The notes beneath the pieces were generated by a model that was not told where the DNA came from, searched no databases, and saw nothing but the letters and a program-made list of their open reading frames with translations. A stretch of 64,000 nucleotides of DNA, from contig OY282560.1 in NCBI GenBank assembly GCA_958295665.1, positions 86,032,311 through 86,096,310 of the forward strand, written 5' to 3'. Shown in pieces: positions 45,436 to 56,944 of the stretch. The number at the start of each line of letters is the position of its first letter. Position 1 is the first letter of the stretch. A program made the position numbers and the translations under genes. The DNA comes from Tipula vernalis (taxonomy: Eukaryota; Arthropoda; Insecta; Diptera; Tipulidae).

Positions 45436-48286
45436 TGAATATAGTATATTACACCAAAATATTCGAAGTTTAAGAGCAAATTTTGATATATTTAGTACGT
45501 TTATAGCCAGTCTAAAAACTCAACATGATTTGATTTTTGTTTCTGAAATCTGGATTTATTCACACGAAATTACAGAATTCAATTTGCCGAATTACAATTT
45601 TAAAGCTTGCTGTAATGATAATTACCGCGCCGGTGGAGTTGGTGTATTTATAAATAAAAAGTATACATTTGTAACATGTTGTATTAGTAATTGGAGTTCA
45701 GCTGATGTCCTTAGTTTAAACATTCAGTTAGATAAAAATTTTTGGACTTTTCTATGTTTTTACCGCTTTTGTAATAGCGATCTTAACGTTTTTTGTAATG
45801 ATTTGGATAATTTGCTGGATACAATTAACAATAATAATATAGTTATCTTAGGTGATCTTAATATCAATATATTAGACAACGTAAGTAGTTTCAACTACCA
45901 AACAATGCTTGCATCATATGGATTCCTCAGTGTCTCAAACAATCCAACTAGGAAACTATCATGTCTAGATCATGTATTTGTGAAATCCGATAATACTTAC
46001 AATTTTAGTATTGATAACTTACCTATTCATTTTTCGGATCATAATTTAATTACACTTAATATTTTTGCATCATCAAAAAGACCTGTTGCATGTTATGCGG
46101 AAAGTATTTCTAAAGTAAATTATGACAAACTTAGAGATCGTCTCCTAGTGGAAAACTGGAACCTTGTTTATTGTGAAAAGGATTGCAATACAGCATTCAA
46201 CATTTTCTTAAAAATTCTCAATTATCATATTGATTTTTCCAAAGACACAATTACAAATCGCAATAATAAGAAGCTAAAGCCCTGGATGAATTCTTACCTT
46301 TTATGTCAAATTAATAAACTAAAACATTTTTCAAAAAAACTAAGAAAATATCCTAATAGCGCTCGGTTAAAAAATTATGTTCAAAAACTTTCTAAACGCG
46401 TAAATATTAATGTTAAACGGGTTAAAAGATTATATTATAAAAATAAATTTGAATTAATTGGAAATAATCCTAAGCTTATGTGGAAGGAAATTGACGATAT
46501 TTTGGGTAGAGGTACATATAAAAACCAGATAACGCATATTTATAAAAATCAATCTAATACTCTACTTACTGATAATCAAAATATATGTAATGAGTTTAAT
46601 AATTTTTTTATAAATGTATCTTCAGAGCCAACTTCTGAAATTATTCTTAATAGTACTAATAACAGTGAAGAGCAAAAACGGTTTATTCTTGGAAACCGAG
46701 AAAATTATGGTACTTCTTGCTATTTTGAGGAAATCAATTCTTTAGAGATTCTATCTGAAATTCAGAAGTTAAAAAACAAACACTCTAAAGGATACGATGG
46801 AGTAGATAATGTAGTTGTTAAAAACTGTGCTTGGTATTTGGTTGACATATTAAGGTTTTTATTTAATCTCAGCTTAAAGAGTGGAATTTTTCCAGTCGCT
46901 TTGAAAATAGCTGTTGTTATTCCGATTTTAAAAAAGGGTGATGCTCTGCATATGAATAATTACAGACCAATCTCCTTATTGAGTACATTTTCCAAATTAT
47001 TTGAGAAATTAATTAAACGACGATTGATCTCATACCTTGGTAAAATTAAATTTTTTAATGATCACCAATTTGGATTTACAGCTGGAAAATCTACGGAGGA
47101 AGCTCTCTTAGATTTTTTGAGTAATATTTATTTAGCCATTAACAACTCTCAAAAATGCTCCGCCGTATTTATGGATATTTCAAAAGCTTTTGATACTGTT
47201 AACCATGGCATACTCATTACAAAATTGTCAAGTATTGGAGTTAGAGGAATGGTGTTGGATTGGTTTATCAGTTACCTTCGTAATCGTAGCCAAATTGTTA
47301 AAGTTAATAACGCAAACAGTCTTCCAGGTAATTTGAGATGTGGTGTTCCTCAAGGCTCAGTTTTGGGACCTTTATTATTTTTAATTTATTTTAATTCCGT
47401 TTTTGAAATAAATCTCACTGGCTGTGCTACAGCGTTCGCAGATGATTTGGCTTTAACATATGCGTCTAATAATTACCTAAAAATTAAACAATTTATTGAA
47501 ATTGACTTACACATTTTAAGTAAATGGTTTTTCTATCACCGACTAGTTGCGAGTGACAAATCTAGAGTTTTGCATTTTAGACGACCTGACACAACAGTTG
47601 ATCAAAACTTTTTCAAGTATCATGTATACTCATGCGATAAGAATTCATGTTTTGGTCAGTGTTTTGATTTACCCTGCGTAAACGAGTTTAAATACTTAGG
47701 TGTAATAATTGACTCACGGCTAAATTGGTCCTCCCACCTAACTAATATCAGGAAAATTGTTATTACTGCGGTGCATAAATTTTATAATCTTCGACCTTTA
47801 TGTCCATCTTATATTTTAAGAAGGTTATATCATGCTCTTGTAGAATCCATTATAATGTATGGGATAACTAGTTGGGGTGGAATTTACTTTGCCAATATTG
47901 TTGATCTTTTTATAGCGCAAAAAAGAATTGTGAAATTAATTTACGCTCGTCCGAAAACTACACTCACAATTCCGCTTTTCCGTGAGCTGAATTTGTTGCC
48001 ACTGAGGTATCTATATGTATTTAAAGTATTGAAAATGTTTTTTGTTCGCAGCAATAGTTATCATAATCGAATAAATCATGCGCATAATATGAGAAATCCA
48101 AACAATTTTATCGGTCTTCGTTGTAATAATGAAAAGTTTAGGAGATTTTATCTATATATGGCACCGTTTTGGTTCCATCTTTTACCTAACCACGTGAAAA
48201 TACTTCCATCTATGCAGAAACACAAATTTAACAGAGAAATTCGGACTTGGCTGCTTGGCATGGATAATATTGAGCGATATTTTTAG
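45428..48286 (+). CDS. LINE ORF2: AP-type endonuclease and reverse transcriptase (952 aa)
   Basis: The N-terminal endonuclease/exonuclease/phosphatase domain shows LHQNIRSL, VSEIW, GDLNINIL and SDHNLI. The central reverse transcriptase shows NNYRPISLLSTFSKLFEKLI, FGFTAGKSTEEALL, FMDISKAFDTVNH, GVPQGSVLGPLLFLIY and FADD at 47437-47448. The C-terminal region carries LRRLYHALVESIIMYGITSWG, as in jockey/CR1-like LINEs. No stop or frameshift. It would nick the target and reverse transcribe the LINE RNA in the nucleus. Start ATG at 45428 is the first codon preceding the endonuclease motif. Confidence 0.92.
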   Translation: MSSEYSILHQNIRSLRANFDIFSTFIASLKTQHDLIFVSEIWIYSHEITEFNLPNYNFKACCNDNYRAGGVGVFINKKYTFVTCCISNWSSADVLSLNIQLDKNFWTFLCFYRFCNSDLNVFCNDLDNLLDTINNNNIVILGDLNINILDNVSSFNYQTMLASYGFLSVSNNPTRKLSCLDHVFVKSDNTYNFSIDNLPIHFSDHNLITLNIFASSKRPVACYAESISKVNYDKLRDRLLVENWNLVYCEKDCNTAFNIFLKILNYHIDFSKDTITNRNNKKLKPWMNSYLLCQINKLKHFSKKLRKYPNSARLKNYVQKLSKRVNINVKRVKRLYYKNKFELIGNNPKLMWKEIDDILGRGTYKNQITHIYKNQSNTLLTDNQNICNEFNNFFINVSSEPTSEIILNSTNNSEEQKRFILGNRENYGTSCYFEEINSLEILSEIQKLKNKHSKGYDGVDNVVVKNCAWYLVDILRFLFNLSLKSGIFPVALKIAVVIPILKKGDALHMNNYRPISLLSTFSKLFEKLIKRRLISYLGKIKFFNDHQFGFTAGKSTEEALLDFLSNIYLAINNSQKCSAVFMDISKAFDTVNHGILITKLSSIGVRGMVLDWFISYLRNRSQIVKVNNANSLPGNLRCGVPQGSVLGPLLFLIYFNSVFEINLTGCATAFADDLALTYASNNYLKIKQFIEIDLHILSKWFFYHRLVASDKSRVLHFRRPDTTVDQNFFKYHVYSCDKNSCFGQCFDLPCVNEFKYLGVIIDSRLNWSSHLTNIRKIVITAVHKFYNLRPLCPSYILRRLYHALVESIIMYGITSWGGIYFANIVDLFIAQKRIVKLIYARPKTTLTIPLFRELNLLPLRYLYVFKVLKMFFVRSNSYHNRINHAHNMRNPNNFIGLRCNNEKFRRFYLYMAPFWFHLLPNHVKILPSMQKHKFNREIRTWLLGMDNIERYF

Positions 48287-48570
48287 CATTAGAATTGAAG
48301 TATGCTATATTCCAATGTGTCTTCGTGTAAAAAATGTATATAATGTAATAATAACTGAGCTTGTATATTGTAGAAAATTATTATATTTTATACTGATATC
48401 CAAAGAATATTATATTAATTTTATTAATAGTTTGTTTTTAATTGCTCCACTACAGACGTAATGTCTAAAGGAGCTTTACTCTATTTCAAATTTTTAAATT
48501 GTTTTGCTTGTAATTAGCTTTCATTATGTATATATTTTATTTGAAATAAAGATAATAATAATAATAATAT

Positions 48571-50599
48571 TAAGAAAATTTATCACATGTGATATGAAAG
48601 TTTCTTATTCTAAGTACAACGAGTATCACATTTGTATCAAACCGTACCATTGCTTTATGATACATTTTCTTACTAACCATAACAAAATGTGTAGCTTTTA
48701 TATGGATCTTTCTTATTTAAATAATAAAATTCATATAATTTGCATATTAAACAATGCTATTGGGGAGTGGAATGCCTATCCAATTTTAAACATTTCTTCA
48801 CGTATCTTTTACAAAGCTTATGTGAATTATAAGCAAAATATTTTAATAAAATTTCGTAAATTCTTGTTAGTGCTTTTAAATAAAACATCTTTTTTGTTAA
48901 TTTTTAATTGTTGACCTTCATTTATTAATTTAGTTTATTTAAAATTTTATTAGACGTAAATAAATACAATTTGTCGAAGAATGGTCTAGATTTGTACGTC
49001 ATATCGAACATTAGGTTGATGGAATACTGCTGAATCTTTCGTTCAACAAAGCGTACTTCAATAATTCGTCTGAAAGTAAAATTGGAAAATTAAAATCTAT
49101 AAGAACATGATTTAGAAGTAAACTCACATAATATGAATAAATACCTACGATTTTCAAACCTATTCCGAATTCAATGTTTCGTTTCAGCCTTTGGTATATG
49201 GATAATAACCTATTACACACAGAGAAAAAAAATTAAATTCATAAAATTGTACAGTAAATGATTGTTTTGTTGACATCAATGCATAAGATTTATTGATGTC
49301 ATTATTGTCCATTAGATACATTGATGTCCTTATTGAAAAATAAATGCAATTTACATTGATAAATCATTTTTTTAACTGCCACTTATAAGTGTATAAGAGT
49401 TTGGTTTCTAGATTGCAAAGATTAGCCAATATCTGAACACTCATTTTAAAAATGCAATCCCTTTAAAAAATGAATGATCTATTTCAAACCAAATGATATA
49501 AAAACATAAAAGCCGTTGGATTTGAATAAATAAATTGGTTGTATATTTTAAAAACTATTTAGACACAGTACACCAAAAACTCAAACACCAAATAAATAAT
49601 CATAATGTAACCCACCACAAAAAATAAACATAACCACAAAAGAAAAAAACTTACCTATTCAATTTTTCAAACAGCTAGAAGGAAATACCAAATAGTTTTA
49701 AAATTAACAAATTATATTTTTAAAATAGTAATTTAACAAACGCTTTTCTAAAATTTTAACTAAAAAATCACTTCCTAAATGCACACAACCAATGTTCGAT
49801 ATCGATTGATATTAACATAAAATACAAGCCGTGATATGTCATTGTTGATAGAACAAAGAATTAAGATTATATGTACTTCAGATTGATAATGTTTACCATA
49901 TATTTATTAAATAGTCACATTAAAAATAATAAGACACTGATAATATTGATAGAAGCAATGCCGATATTGAGCCGAAAAACTTTTTTTTTGTTTTTTAACG
50001 ATATTCGTAAAAATTGTTATATCACAGAAGAACGTATCAATTTCTGTATTATAAATCATATCATATTATTTATGAATGGTCACAATAATTTGTTAAAATT
50101 AAGTAAGCATGCATAAGAAACTATACTAAACTGGATCACACAAAAATATTAAATTATATGATAATTCCTCTAAAGTTTTAATAGATCGGTTAATTTTAAA
50201 ATGATGAACCATCTTTTAGTCAAGAGACTTATTATTAAATTTTATATGCTATAAAAATAACAAACATTGCTATACATTTTATTATTGGGTGTCTTATAAA
50301 ATATATTGTCTGTAATAATTTAGGAATGGGTCTTTTAGTTTTTATGAGGAATTGCTAAATTTTGTTTCTGATGTACATGATATTGATTCATACGTACTTT
50401 TTTTTCCGTGTACTAAAAAATGTATCAAGAAATGTTTTGTTTAAAGTTAAAACAAACTAGGAAATGTATTTACAATTCGTGAAACGGGTTTGCTTTGATA
50501 TATTGGGAATTATCGGGTTTATCGGGTTTGCTTTGATATATTGGGAAAAAGCCCTTTTTTATATGCATCTGCAACAATATTTATATATGAAATTATTTA
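48571..50599. other. AT-rich DNA inside the 17.1-kb insertion
   Basis: No recognised gene. Two terminus-like motifs face each other at 49218 (CACAGAGAAAAAAAA) and 50410 (inverse of CACGGAAAAAAAAG), possibly bounding a nested small element. A 25-bp direct duplication containing GGGTTTGCTTTGATATATTG lies at about 50487-50546. Confidence 0.4.
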
Positions 50600-52123
50600 C
50601 CAATCGAAAGCCATTAGATGATTTAAATAGTGGCCAATTGTCAAGAATCTCTGCCGCTTTTAAGTTATTTTGTTCATGTAATTCCTAGTGACGTCCTTTG
50701 GCAGTGTCTTTCCATTTAAGCTCAACTGTTTCCCACGGTGACTGCATGTAAGAAAGCCATTTGTTGTTTTTTTCGAACTCTGGCTCTATTTCAATTTGAT
50801 TTTTCTCTAAATGATTTAAAAAATAACAGATATAAATTTTACGTAACTATAAGGCTCAAATCATATTTCGTACCTGATTGATCGATTGTTCTGTCTCCTG
50901 GGGTAAATTTTATCGATGAAAATTTGACTTTATTTTGAAAAACCCAATTTTTTCAGTTTGCACCAGCTATTTCGGTATTTGCTGTAGAGTTTCGTGGCCG
51001 GCTCTTTTCCTCCCATATAAAAAAGTGCCTACCATTACAAAATTAAATGCATGCATAAATTTATTATAAGTTAGAAGAGTTCATTAAATATCTGCTAATT
51101 TTCAAAATTGTTATTAAAATATATAATAAAAACATTTCCTTGCATATAAAATACAATTAACAATTAAATAATTTAGAAGATGTTTGCCTTATTCTCGCCA
51201 GGAAATTATTTTGCTATTTCAAGACTGATTTGTTCCAACTGGGCAGCAGTCATATTTTCTTCCCTTCTGGTATCGTCGTCCAGAGAACCGTTTTTGATAT
51301 AAGTAAGCATCAGTAAATTTTTTACCTCGCTCTGTATTTAGGACAGTTTTGAATTCCTATATAAATTAAATGAATTAGAATTTAAATTAAAAAGCCAATA
51401 AGGCTTAAAATTTACAAAGTGAAAGGCTGAATGTATTTCGCTTTCATATGACGCTAAAGATGCGCTGGAACTAGGAATCAAAGAGCTCATCTGTGTATCC
51501 ATAGATAACGTGCTATTGCTGTTACTCAATATATAGGACTGTAAAAGGAACCCCTAAAAATCAAAGGCAAAGAAACGGAAATGCAATATTGTTATTAAAT
51601 AAATTATTGTTAATCTCACATTTGCAACGCGCCATTCCCCAATTTTTGATCGAAGCCTACTTTTTTGCTAAGATCTGTTGCGTCAGGAAACAAAGCATCC
51701 AAATCTGATTAATTTAAAATCTTTAAATCCATAATGTTATCGAAATTTGATTCTAAAAGAATTTGAAAAGTTAGAAAAGCACACTATAACTTAGAAACTA
51801 GAATTACTTTGAAAATTATCCCAAGTTGAATCCAGTCCCTATTTGCCTAATAAGTTATGCAATCCGTTGGGTTGACCGTTACCAGAATCAAGCGTACGGT
51901 AAGCATTAAACGAATTATTCTCTAAGTCAGAAAATTATTGAAGATACAGAAAAAATTGGATTAAATTGAATGTAATTGATTTGTCTGAACGCCAAGTTTT
52001 AATAAAAATGATTAATATGTTACCATAGTTTAAGTAAGATTGATTTTCCTCTTTATTTGTTGATGAGTTAAACAGTAACATAATATTTACGTATCGATCA
52101 TCTGTATTATCTTCAATAGACAT
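50600..52123 (-). pseudogene. N-terminal exons of an unfamiliar multi-exon gene
   Basis: Minus-strand exons with GT-AG borders: MSIEDNTDDRYVNIML from 52123; NNSFNAYRTLDSGN...GLDSTWDNFQ (about 51925-51810, one stop); FDNIMDLKILN*SDLDALF then KKVGFDQKLGNGALQ (about 51755-51620, one stop); SYILSNSNSTLSMDTQMSS with a Ser-rich tail (51545-51420); EFKTVLNTERG then, after a frameshift, NGSLDDDTRREENMTAAQ (about 51350-51200); GGKEPATKLYSKYRNSWCK (about 51030-50930); WLSYMQSPWETVELKWKDTAKGRH and NWPLFKSSNGFRL (50800-50600). The last blocks match a widespread uncharacterised protein family of TE-rich invertebrates. At least four disabling changes are visible. Possibly the transposase or accessory protein of the 17.1-kb element. 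Confidence 0.45.
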
Positions 52124-52429
52124 TTGTTTCGCAAAAAATATTTCAATGTGGTCTCAGTGAATGTTCTAGAATACATAAGGACGGAGCAATTTATAATTTG
52201 TACCTACGTAAAATTAGTTTATTTTTCAATTTTTGTAATTTTTAACTTTATTTTAATTATTATTTAATATTTTTCACTTTTATCACTTTTAAAGAAATAT
52301 TAATAACTCGCAGTTTAGTTAATTTATGCCTAATTATTATTGCACTAAAATTTCACTTTATGCTCATAATTTCATAACGTTGTCAAGTAAACTAAAATGA
52401 TTTTGGAAAAAAAATCATTGTGTTTTGTT

Positions 52430-52749
52430 GAAAAAATAAAAATTCGCATTCGTAAAATAAGCAAGCCTTGTTTAATATTATATAGACAATAATAAAATTG
52501 AGAAAGAACGTTTTTAAATAAGAGAAATCTCGTTATGTTTTTGCTAGGCTTGCTTAATTAAATAAAGTATTTAAAATAAGGTTATTAAAACCAAGCAAGC
52601 ATTTTATAACATTTATTGTGATGCTATACGCAAGCGTAAAATAATCAAGGCTTGCTTAATGTTAACAATTCTAGCTATATTTTAGCAAGCCTTGCTGAAT
52701 TAACCAATTATTTTTTATAAGGTTGCTATAATTTAGATAGGTTTTTTAT
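52430..52749. repeat. Motif-rich segment of the right arm
   Basis: Repeated AAGCAAG/CTTGCTT motifs (AATAAGCAAGCCTTGTTTAA, CAAGGCTTGCTTAATG, AGCAAGCCTTGCTGAA) in both orientations, upstream of the first exon at 52123 and interrupted at 52753 by the Harbinger element. Confidence 0.5.
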
Positions 52750-52892
52750 TAAGTGCGTGTGTGAATGTATTAAAAATATTTTAGTTAAAAATTATGTGAA
52801 ATAAAATTATCGTGGTGAAATTTATTAACTACAAAAACTTAATTTGCTGTGTGAATTGTTTAAAATTTTGACGTTATATAAATTTAAATAAA

Positions 52893-54129
52893 ATGAGTTG
52901 TGTCGTTAAAAAAAAATCTCCAATTATATTATTAATTTTATTATTATATAAAAAATATAATAATTCAAACGAAATTTTGATTATGAAATACAGAAGAAGA
53001 ATAAGAGAAGTAACCTTAATTATTAATAATTATTTTATATTAATTTTGTGATCAATTTTCCATGTTTTAGTCTTTAGAATACTGTAAATTGCGAGTCATC
53101 TCAGACGATGTAACAGCAATATTGCAGGGAAATGTAATGAAAACCCGGGAGCACTTACGCTTACATCCGGTAAGTTTTAGAAAAGTTGTGGAGTTAATGC
53201 CACACAAACAACACGGCTGGACAAAACAATACGAGTTGATGGTGTTTCTTTATTGGATGGCAGCTGGATGTAGCTATAGAGTAACTGGAGGATTCGTAGG
53301 AATCAGTCGGTAAGTACCACTAAATGGTACTTGTTTATTTATATTTAAATAATATATTTTCCATAGTTTCACAGTTAAATCAATTGTTCACAAATTATTA
53401 AATTATTTTACTGAACATATGCAGCATATTATAAAACCACCTGCTAATGAAGACCTGTCTGAAATCGGTGCTAAGTTTTGTAGACGAGCAAAAAGCGACA
53501 TTTTCGCTAACGCCATAGGTGCCATCGACGGAACCCACATAAGGATAAAATGCCCTATCAACAGACACGACGAATATTATAATTATAAATGTTTTTATTC
53601 GATTCAGTGTCAGGCTGTGGTGGACAGCAGTCATTTATTTAATGACATTTTCGTTGGTTTTCCAGGATCCGTACACGATACAAGGGTATACAAAAATAGT
53701 CCCTTATTTCAGAATGGGACATATACAAAGAACAACCATTATTTGTTAGGTGATAGTGGCTATCCCTGCCAAATGAATCCTGTGGCGATTATTACGCCAT
53801 TTAAGAACGCAACAGGACAGCAAAAAAAATTTAATACAGCACACAGTCGGGCCTGAAATGTAGTGGAGTGTGCATTTGGAATTCTTAAAATGAGATGGCG
53901 AAATATTTTTAACAAATCGTTGGAGCTCAAAATTGAAAATTCAATAAAAACGATTTTTGCTGCATGTGTTCTCCACAATATTTGTGTGTCAGGAGGAGAC
54001 ATTGGCCCAGAACCCGAACCAGATGCGCAGATAGAAAATATTGAAGGATCAGTGGGCGACTACGCGGAAGCGACCGATTCTTCAGAAGCCACCGCTTTTC
54101 CAAATATATTAATGAACCAAATGGATTAA
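52893..54129 (+). pseudogene. Harbinger (HARBI1-like) transposase, three exons, one nonsense codon
   Basis: Exons 52893-53009 (ATG; basic KYRRRIRE), 53071-53309 (LEYCKLRVI, HGWTKQYELMVFLYWMAAGC) and 53367-54129. The DDE domain shows IGAIDGTHIRIK (first Asp), VGFPGSVHDTRVY (second Asp) and VVECAFGILKMRWR (Glu). Splice phases are consistent. The only visible defect is TGA at 53854-53856 between HSRA and NVVECAFG, where relatives have Arg; CGA to TGA is a typical CpG decay. The enzyme would cut and rejoin the element together with its Myb-like partner. Confidence 0.88.
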
Positions 54130-54766
54130 TTAAAACATGGTCATATCTCTTTATTTTGAAATAAATAATTTAAACAAAATTTATAGGCATTTTATTTTAT
54201 CAAATAAATAATATAATTCAATTATATTTTGTTTTCAATATAAAATTAAAACTAAAAAGCCTTTACAAAAGGAACTCCAATTCACAAAATCATTTGCATT
54301 TTTCTAAATTAAAATTTTAAATTATAATATTGCTGATGACAATCGGATTCAGTTCGATGAAATCAAAATTTAAATAATAGTATTAAAATTAAATAATAGA
54401 GCATTATAATTATTTCAAAATAAAACTAAAGTCTTAGAGCATTGTCACATGCAAGAGATGTCGACTGGCATTCCAAACCGTCAACTCCAATTTTTGCCTC
54501 AATTATTTTTCACCTGCAGTATTAAAATAAGCAAAAAACAGATCTACAAAGAAATTCAAATTTTCGATTGAGAGATTTTGAGTCGAACTATTTTTTAATA
54601 CTTCTGATACTGCTGGGAAACAATTGGGTAAAAAATTAGATTTGGTGGTTCGGAACGTTGGTCGGCATCACTTGTAGATATCTCTGCTTTTAGGACACTC
54701 TTGAATATTCTATAAATGTCTGTATTTTTGAAATAACATATCTATATTTATAAATATTTATAAATA

Positions 54767-54767
<1 letters not shown>

Positions 54768-54841
<74 letters not shown>
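54768..54841. repeat. TA dinucleotide microsatellite
   Basis: A run of TA units between the two convergent Harbinger genes, flanked by a short palindrome (ATGTTATTTCAAAAATACAG and its inverse). Confidence 0.95.
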
Positions 54842-54843
<2 letters not shown>

Positions 54844-54933
54844 ACATATGTTATTTCAAAAATACAGACATTTAAATTATTTTTTATCACAAGTAAATCA
54901 ATTTAAAAATATTATTTAACCGTTGATGGATGA

Positions 54934-55871
54934 CTAATCAGAATCATCTGATCCAGACGAAATCAATAAGGCATCGACATTTATGTTTGGGTAGTCATAT
55001 TTGACCATTTGGCCGAATACTCCTAGCATTCCGTTGATTTTTTTCTCTAATCTGCAGTCTCTTTGTTCTCTTTGTTTGAGGTACCTCTCGTGCGTCATTT
55101 TTGAACTTGGTCTCTCGCTTAAACGAGAAGTAGATGGAGTCGATTCGGTATTTGATGTTGAAGGCACCGGGCTGTTAGATGGTGGGACCGGACTGCACGT
55201 TTCAGTCATTGAGATATCAAGATCGCTGGCTAATGTCGGTTCTTTAGATGCAATAACACCCTCACTACTGGAAATTAGATAAGGTGGATGATAATTATCC
55301 TTATTGCTGGCGTATTTATGAATAATTTCAAAATACGGCCAACATTCTCGGTCTTCTTTTCCTTGCGGGGCATCATCTCCATTCCCATCGCCTGAATTTT
55401 TTAAAAAAAAAGCTCTGTAAATTAAAACGAATTTGTTGTTACATAATAAAACTGGTAGATTATACAAAAAACATCAATTACTAACCTTATATTTTTTCAT
55501 CAATCCGGTCCACTGTTGTCTACAATTTGAAAAAGTCTTTCCGGGACCTAGTTTGCCGCTGCATTCGTTAAACACTCTTCTATGAAATAAATTAAACGAA
55601 TACAATGAATATCTAGCACATAACACTATAAATTACAAACATTACCTCCACGCTGTACTCATATTAGAGTTTTTCGAAGTAAATAAAAAATCTAACCTAA
55701 TTCTTGTTACTAGTAGAACCACGCGTTCTTCGTATGTCCCTAATAAAATATAAATTATGTAAACTTAAATTAATTCACTTATTCAACATTATTATTATAA
55801 ATGTACTTACAAACTGCGTATGGCTTCTCGACGATTCTACGGCCTGTTTTATTTAATTGGGGTTGATCCAT
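54934..55871 (-). CDS. Harbinger Myb/SANT-like DNA-binding protein, four exons
   Basis: Minus-strand exons: 55871-55811 (MDQPQLNKTGRRIVEKPYAV), 55739-55646 (GTYEERVVLLVTRIRLDFLF), 55579-55486 (RVFNECSGKLGPGKTFSNCR then QQWTGLMKKYKG) and about 55414-54934 (YFEIIHKYASNKDNYHPPYL, a Ser/Pro-rich linker, then KMTHERYLKQREQRDCRLEK and an acidic end). Exons 2-4 form a trihelix-type Myb/SANT domain; PIF/Harbinger elements encode such a partner, which binds the subterminal DNA and carries the transposase into the nucleus. All exons are open. The last acceptor could be at 55414 or slightly downstream. Confidence 0.75.
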
Positions 55872-56101
55872 TTTTATTTATAAATTATTTCAAATTTTTG
55901 TTTTGCGTCTCACTATTGAAATATGAAATGCTACAGAGAATGAAAAATTAGGTTATGTTTTTTAATACCACCTGTCAAAATTTATAGACGGTCAGTATCG
56001 TGTTAATTTTTTTTTTTTGTGGTGAATAAAAAAAATATTTTTATTTTCCTGTCAAAATTTTAATTTTTAACAACTTTTTAATACATTCACACACGCACTA
56101 A

Positions 56102-56944
56102 GTATCATGTAACAATGAAATTATTGAAATTATTTGTTTAAACTTCGAACTTAATGTTATAATGTGACTATTGCAAAACTATATTAATCCTTAAATTCAT
56201 TAAATCGCTTGATATAACATATCAAACCTTCACTAGGAAAATTGTTTTTTTATCACTCCTAGTCAATCCACAAAAAATGTTGAAAACTTCCTTAATTATC
56301 ATCACGGTATCCCTGAAGATTTTCATGAAACCATTATATGTTTTCACTTGAGATACATTTATTTTAGGTACTTGAATGGCACATTAACTAAACAGCTAAC
56401 TAACAGTTGTTTGTTTAGTGTATAACATTCCAATACCTAGAATTCGTCACATTGCGAAAAATAACTGGAAATGGCTTAACAATTTTTTTAATCTTACCGT
56501 TTGGATATCATAAAGGTTTCAATGTAAAATCGTGTTTTACGATCTTCACTCATAACTTACTAGAGAAGAATAAAGCGCTAAACTCACTGAAAAGCGAAAA
56601 GAACCACCGCATTTAATTTTCTCGATACAATTCCAAAATTATTGCTTTATTTTACCTTAAATCTTCTGATTATTCACCGAATGTATCATACAATACGAAA
56701 AAAAATAAAGCTAAAAGTAAAAAATGCCAAATTTCGCTGATCGGTATACTGCTCCACACGAATAAATTAAATATGTATATCAAAATAATGATCTAAATTA
56801 TGTGTGATTTCGTGAAGAGTATAGTGGAGATCGAGTTAAAAATTTAATTGGCTCGAGCAGCTTATCGAGCTTAAGAAAGAAAATTATCTGGTTTTATTAT
56901 ATTAATCGATTTATGATCAAATTAATTTATAACTATCATTTTAA
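56102..56944. other. AT-rich DNA of the 17.1-kb insertion, no gene seen
   Basis: Only short chance frames. No repeat structure noticed. Confidence 0.5.

Larger units (their letters stand above)
43880..48570 (+). mobile_element. Jockey/CR1-like LINE, nearly intact
   Basis: ORF1 (43973-44948, one frameshift), a spacer with a hydrophobic open frame, and an intact ORF2 (45428-48286) precede a 3' UTR that ends in a GATAATAATAATAAT tail at about 48550-48570. The 5' border is not fixed; no clear target duplication was found. It lies on the strand opposite to the unfamiliar gene it splits. Confidence 0.8.
52753..56098. mobile_element. PIF/Harbinger transposon, two genes, TAA duplication (3346 bp)
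   Basis: The ends are GTGCGTGTGTGAATGTATTA and its inverse, flanked by TAA on both sides (52750-52752 and 56099-56101), the TWA target class of PIF/Harbinger. Inside are a transposase on the plus strand and a Myb/SANT-like protein on the minus strand, converging on a TA microsatellite. This is the complete two-gene layout of an autonomous Harbinger. Confidence 0.93.

Noticed and set aside
48504..48914. 136-codon plus-strand frame after the LINE tail
   Set aside because: AT-rich codons, no motif, and it starts inside the LINE 3' UTR, so it crosses an element border. It may be a chance frame.
43506..50410. A single nested element bounded by CACGG...CCGTG
   Set aside because: The inverted motif is only about 12 bp and A-rich, the flanks show no shared duplication, and the pairing with 49218 is equally possible.
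54690..54890. Frame encoding an IYIYIY repeat
   Set aside because: Produced by the TA dinucleotide run between two Harbinger genes.
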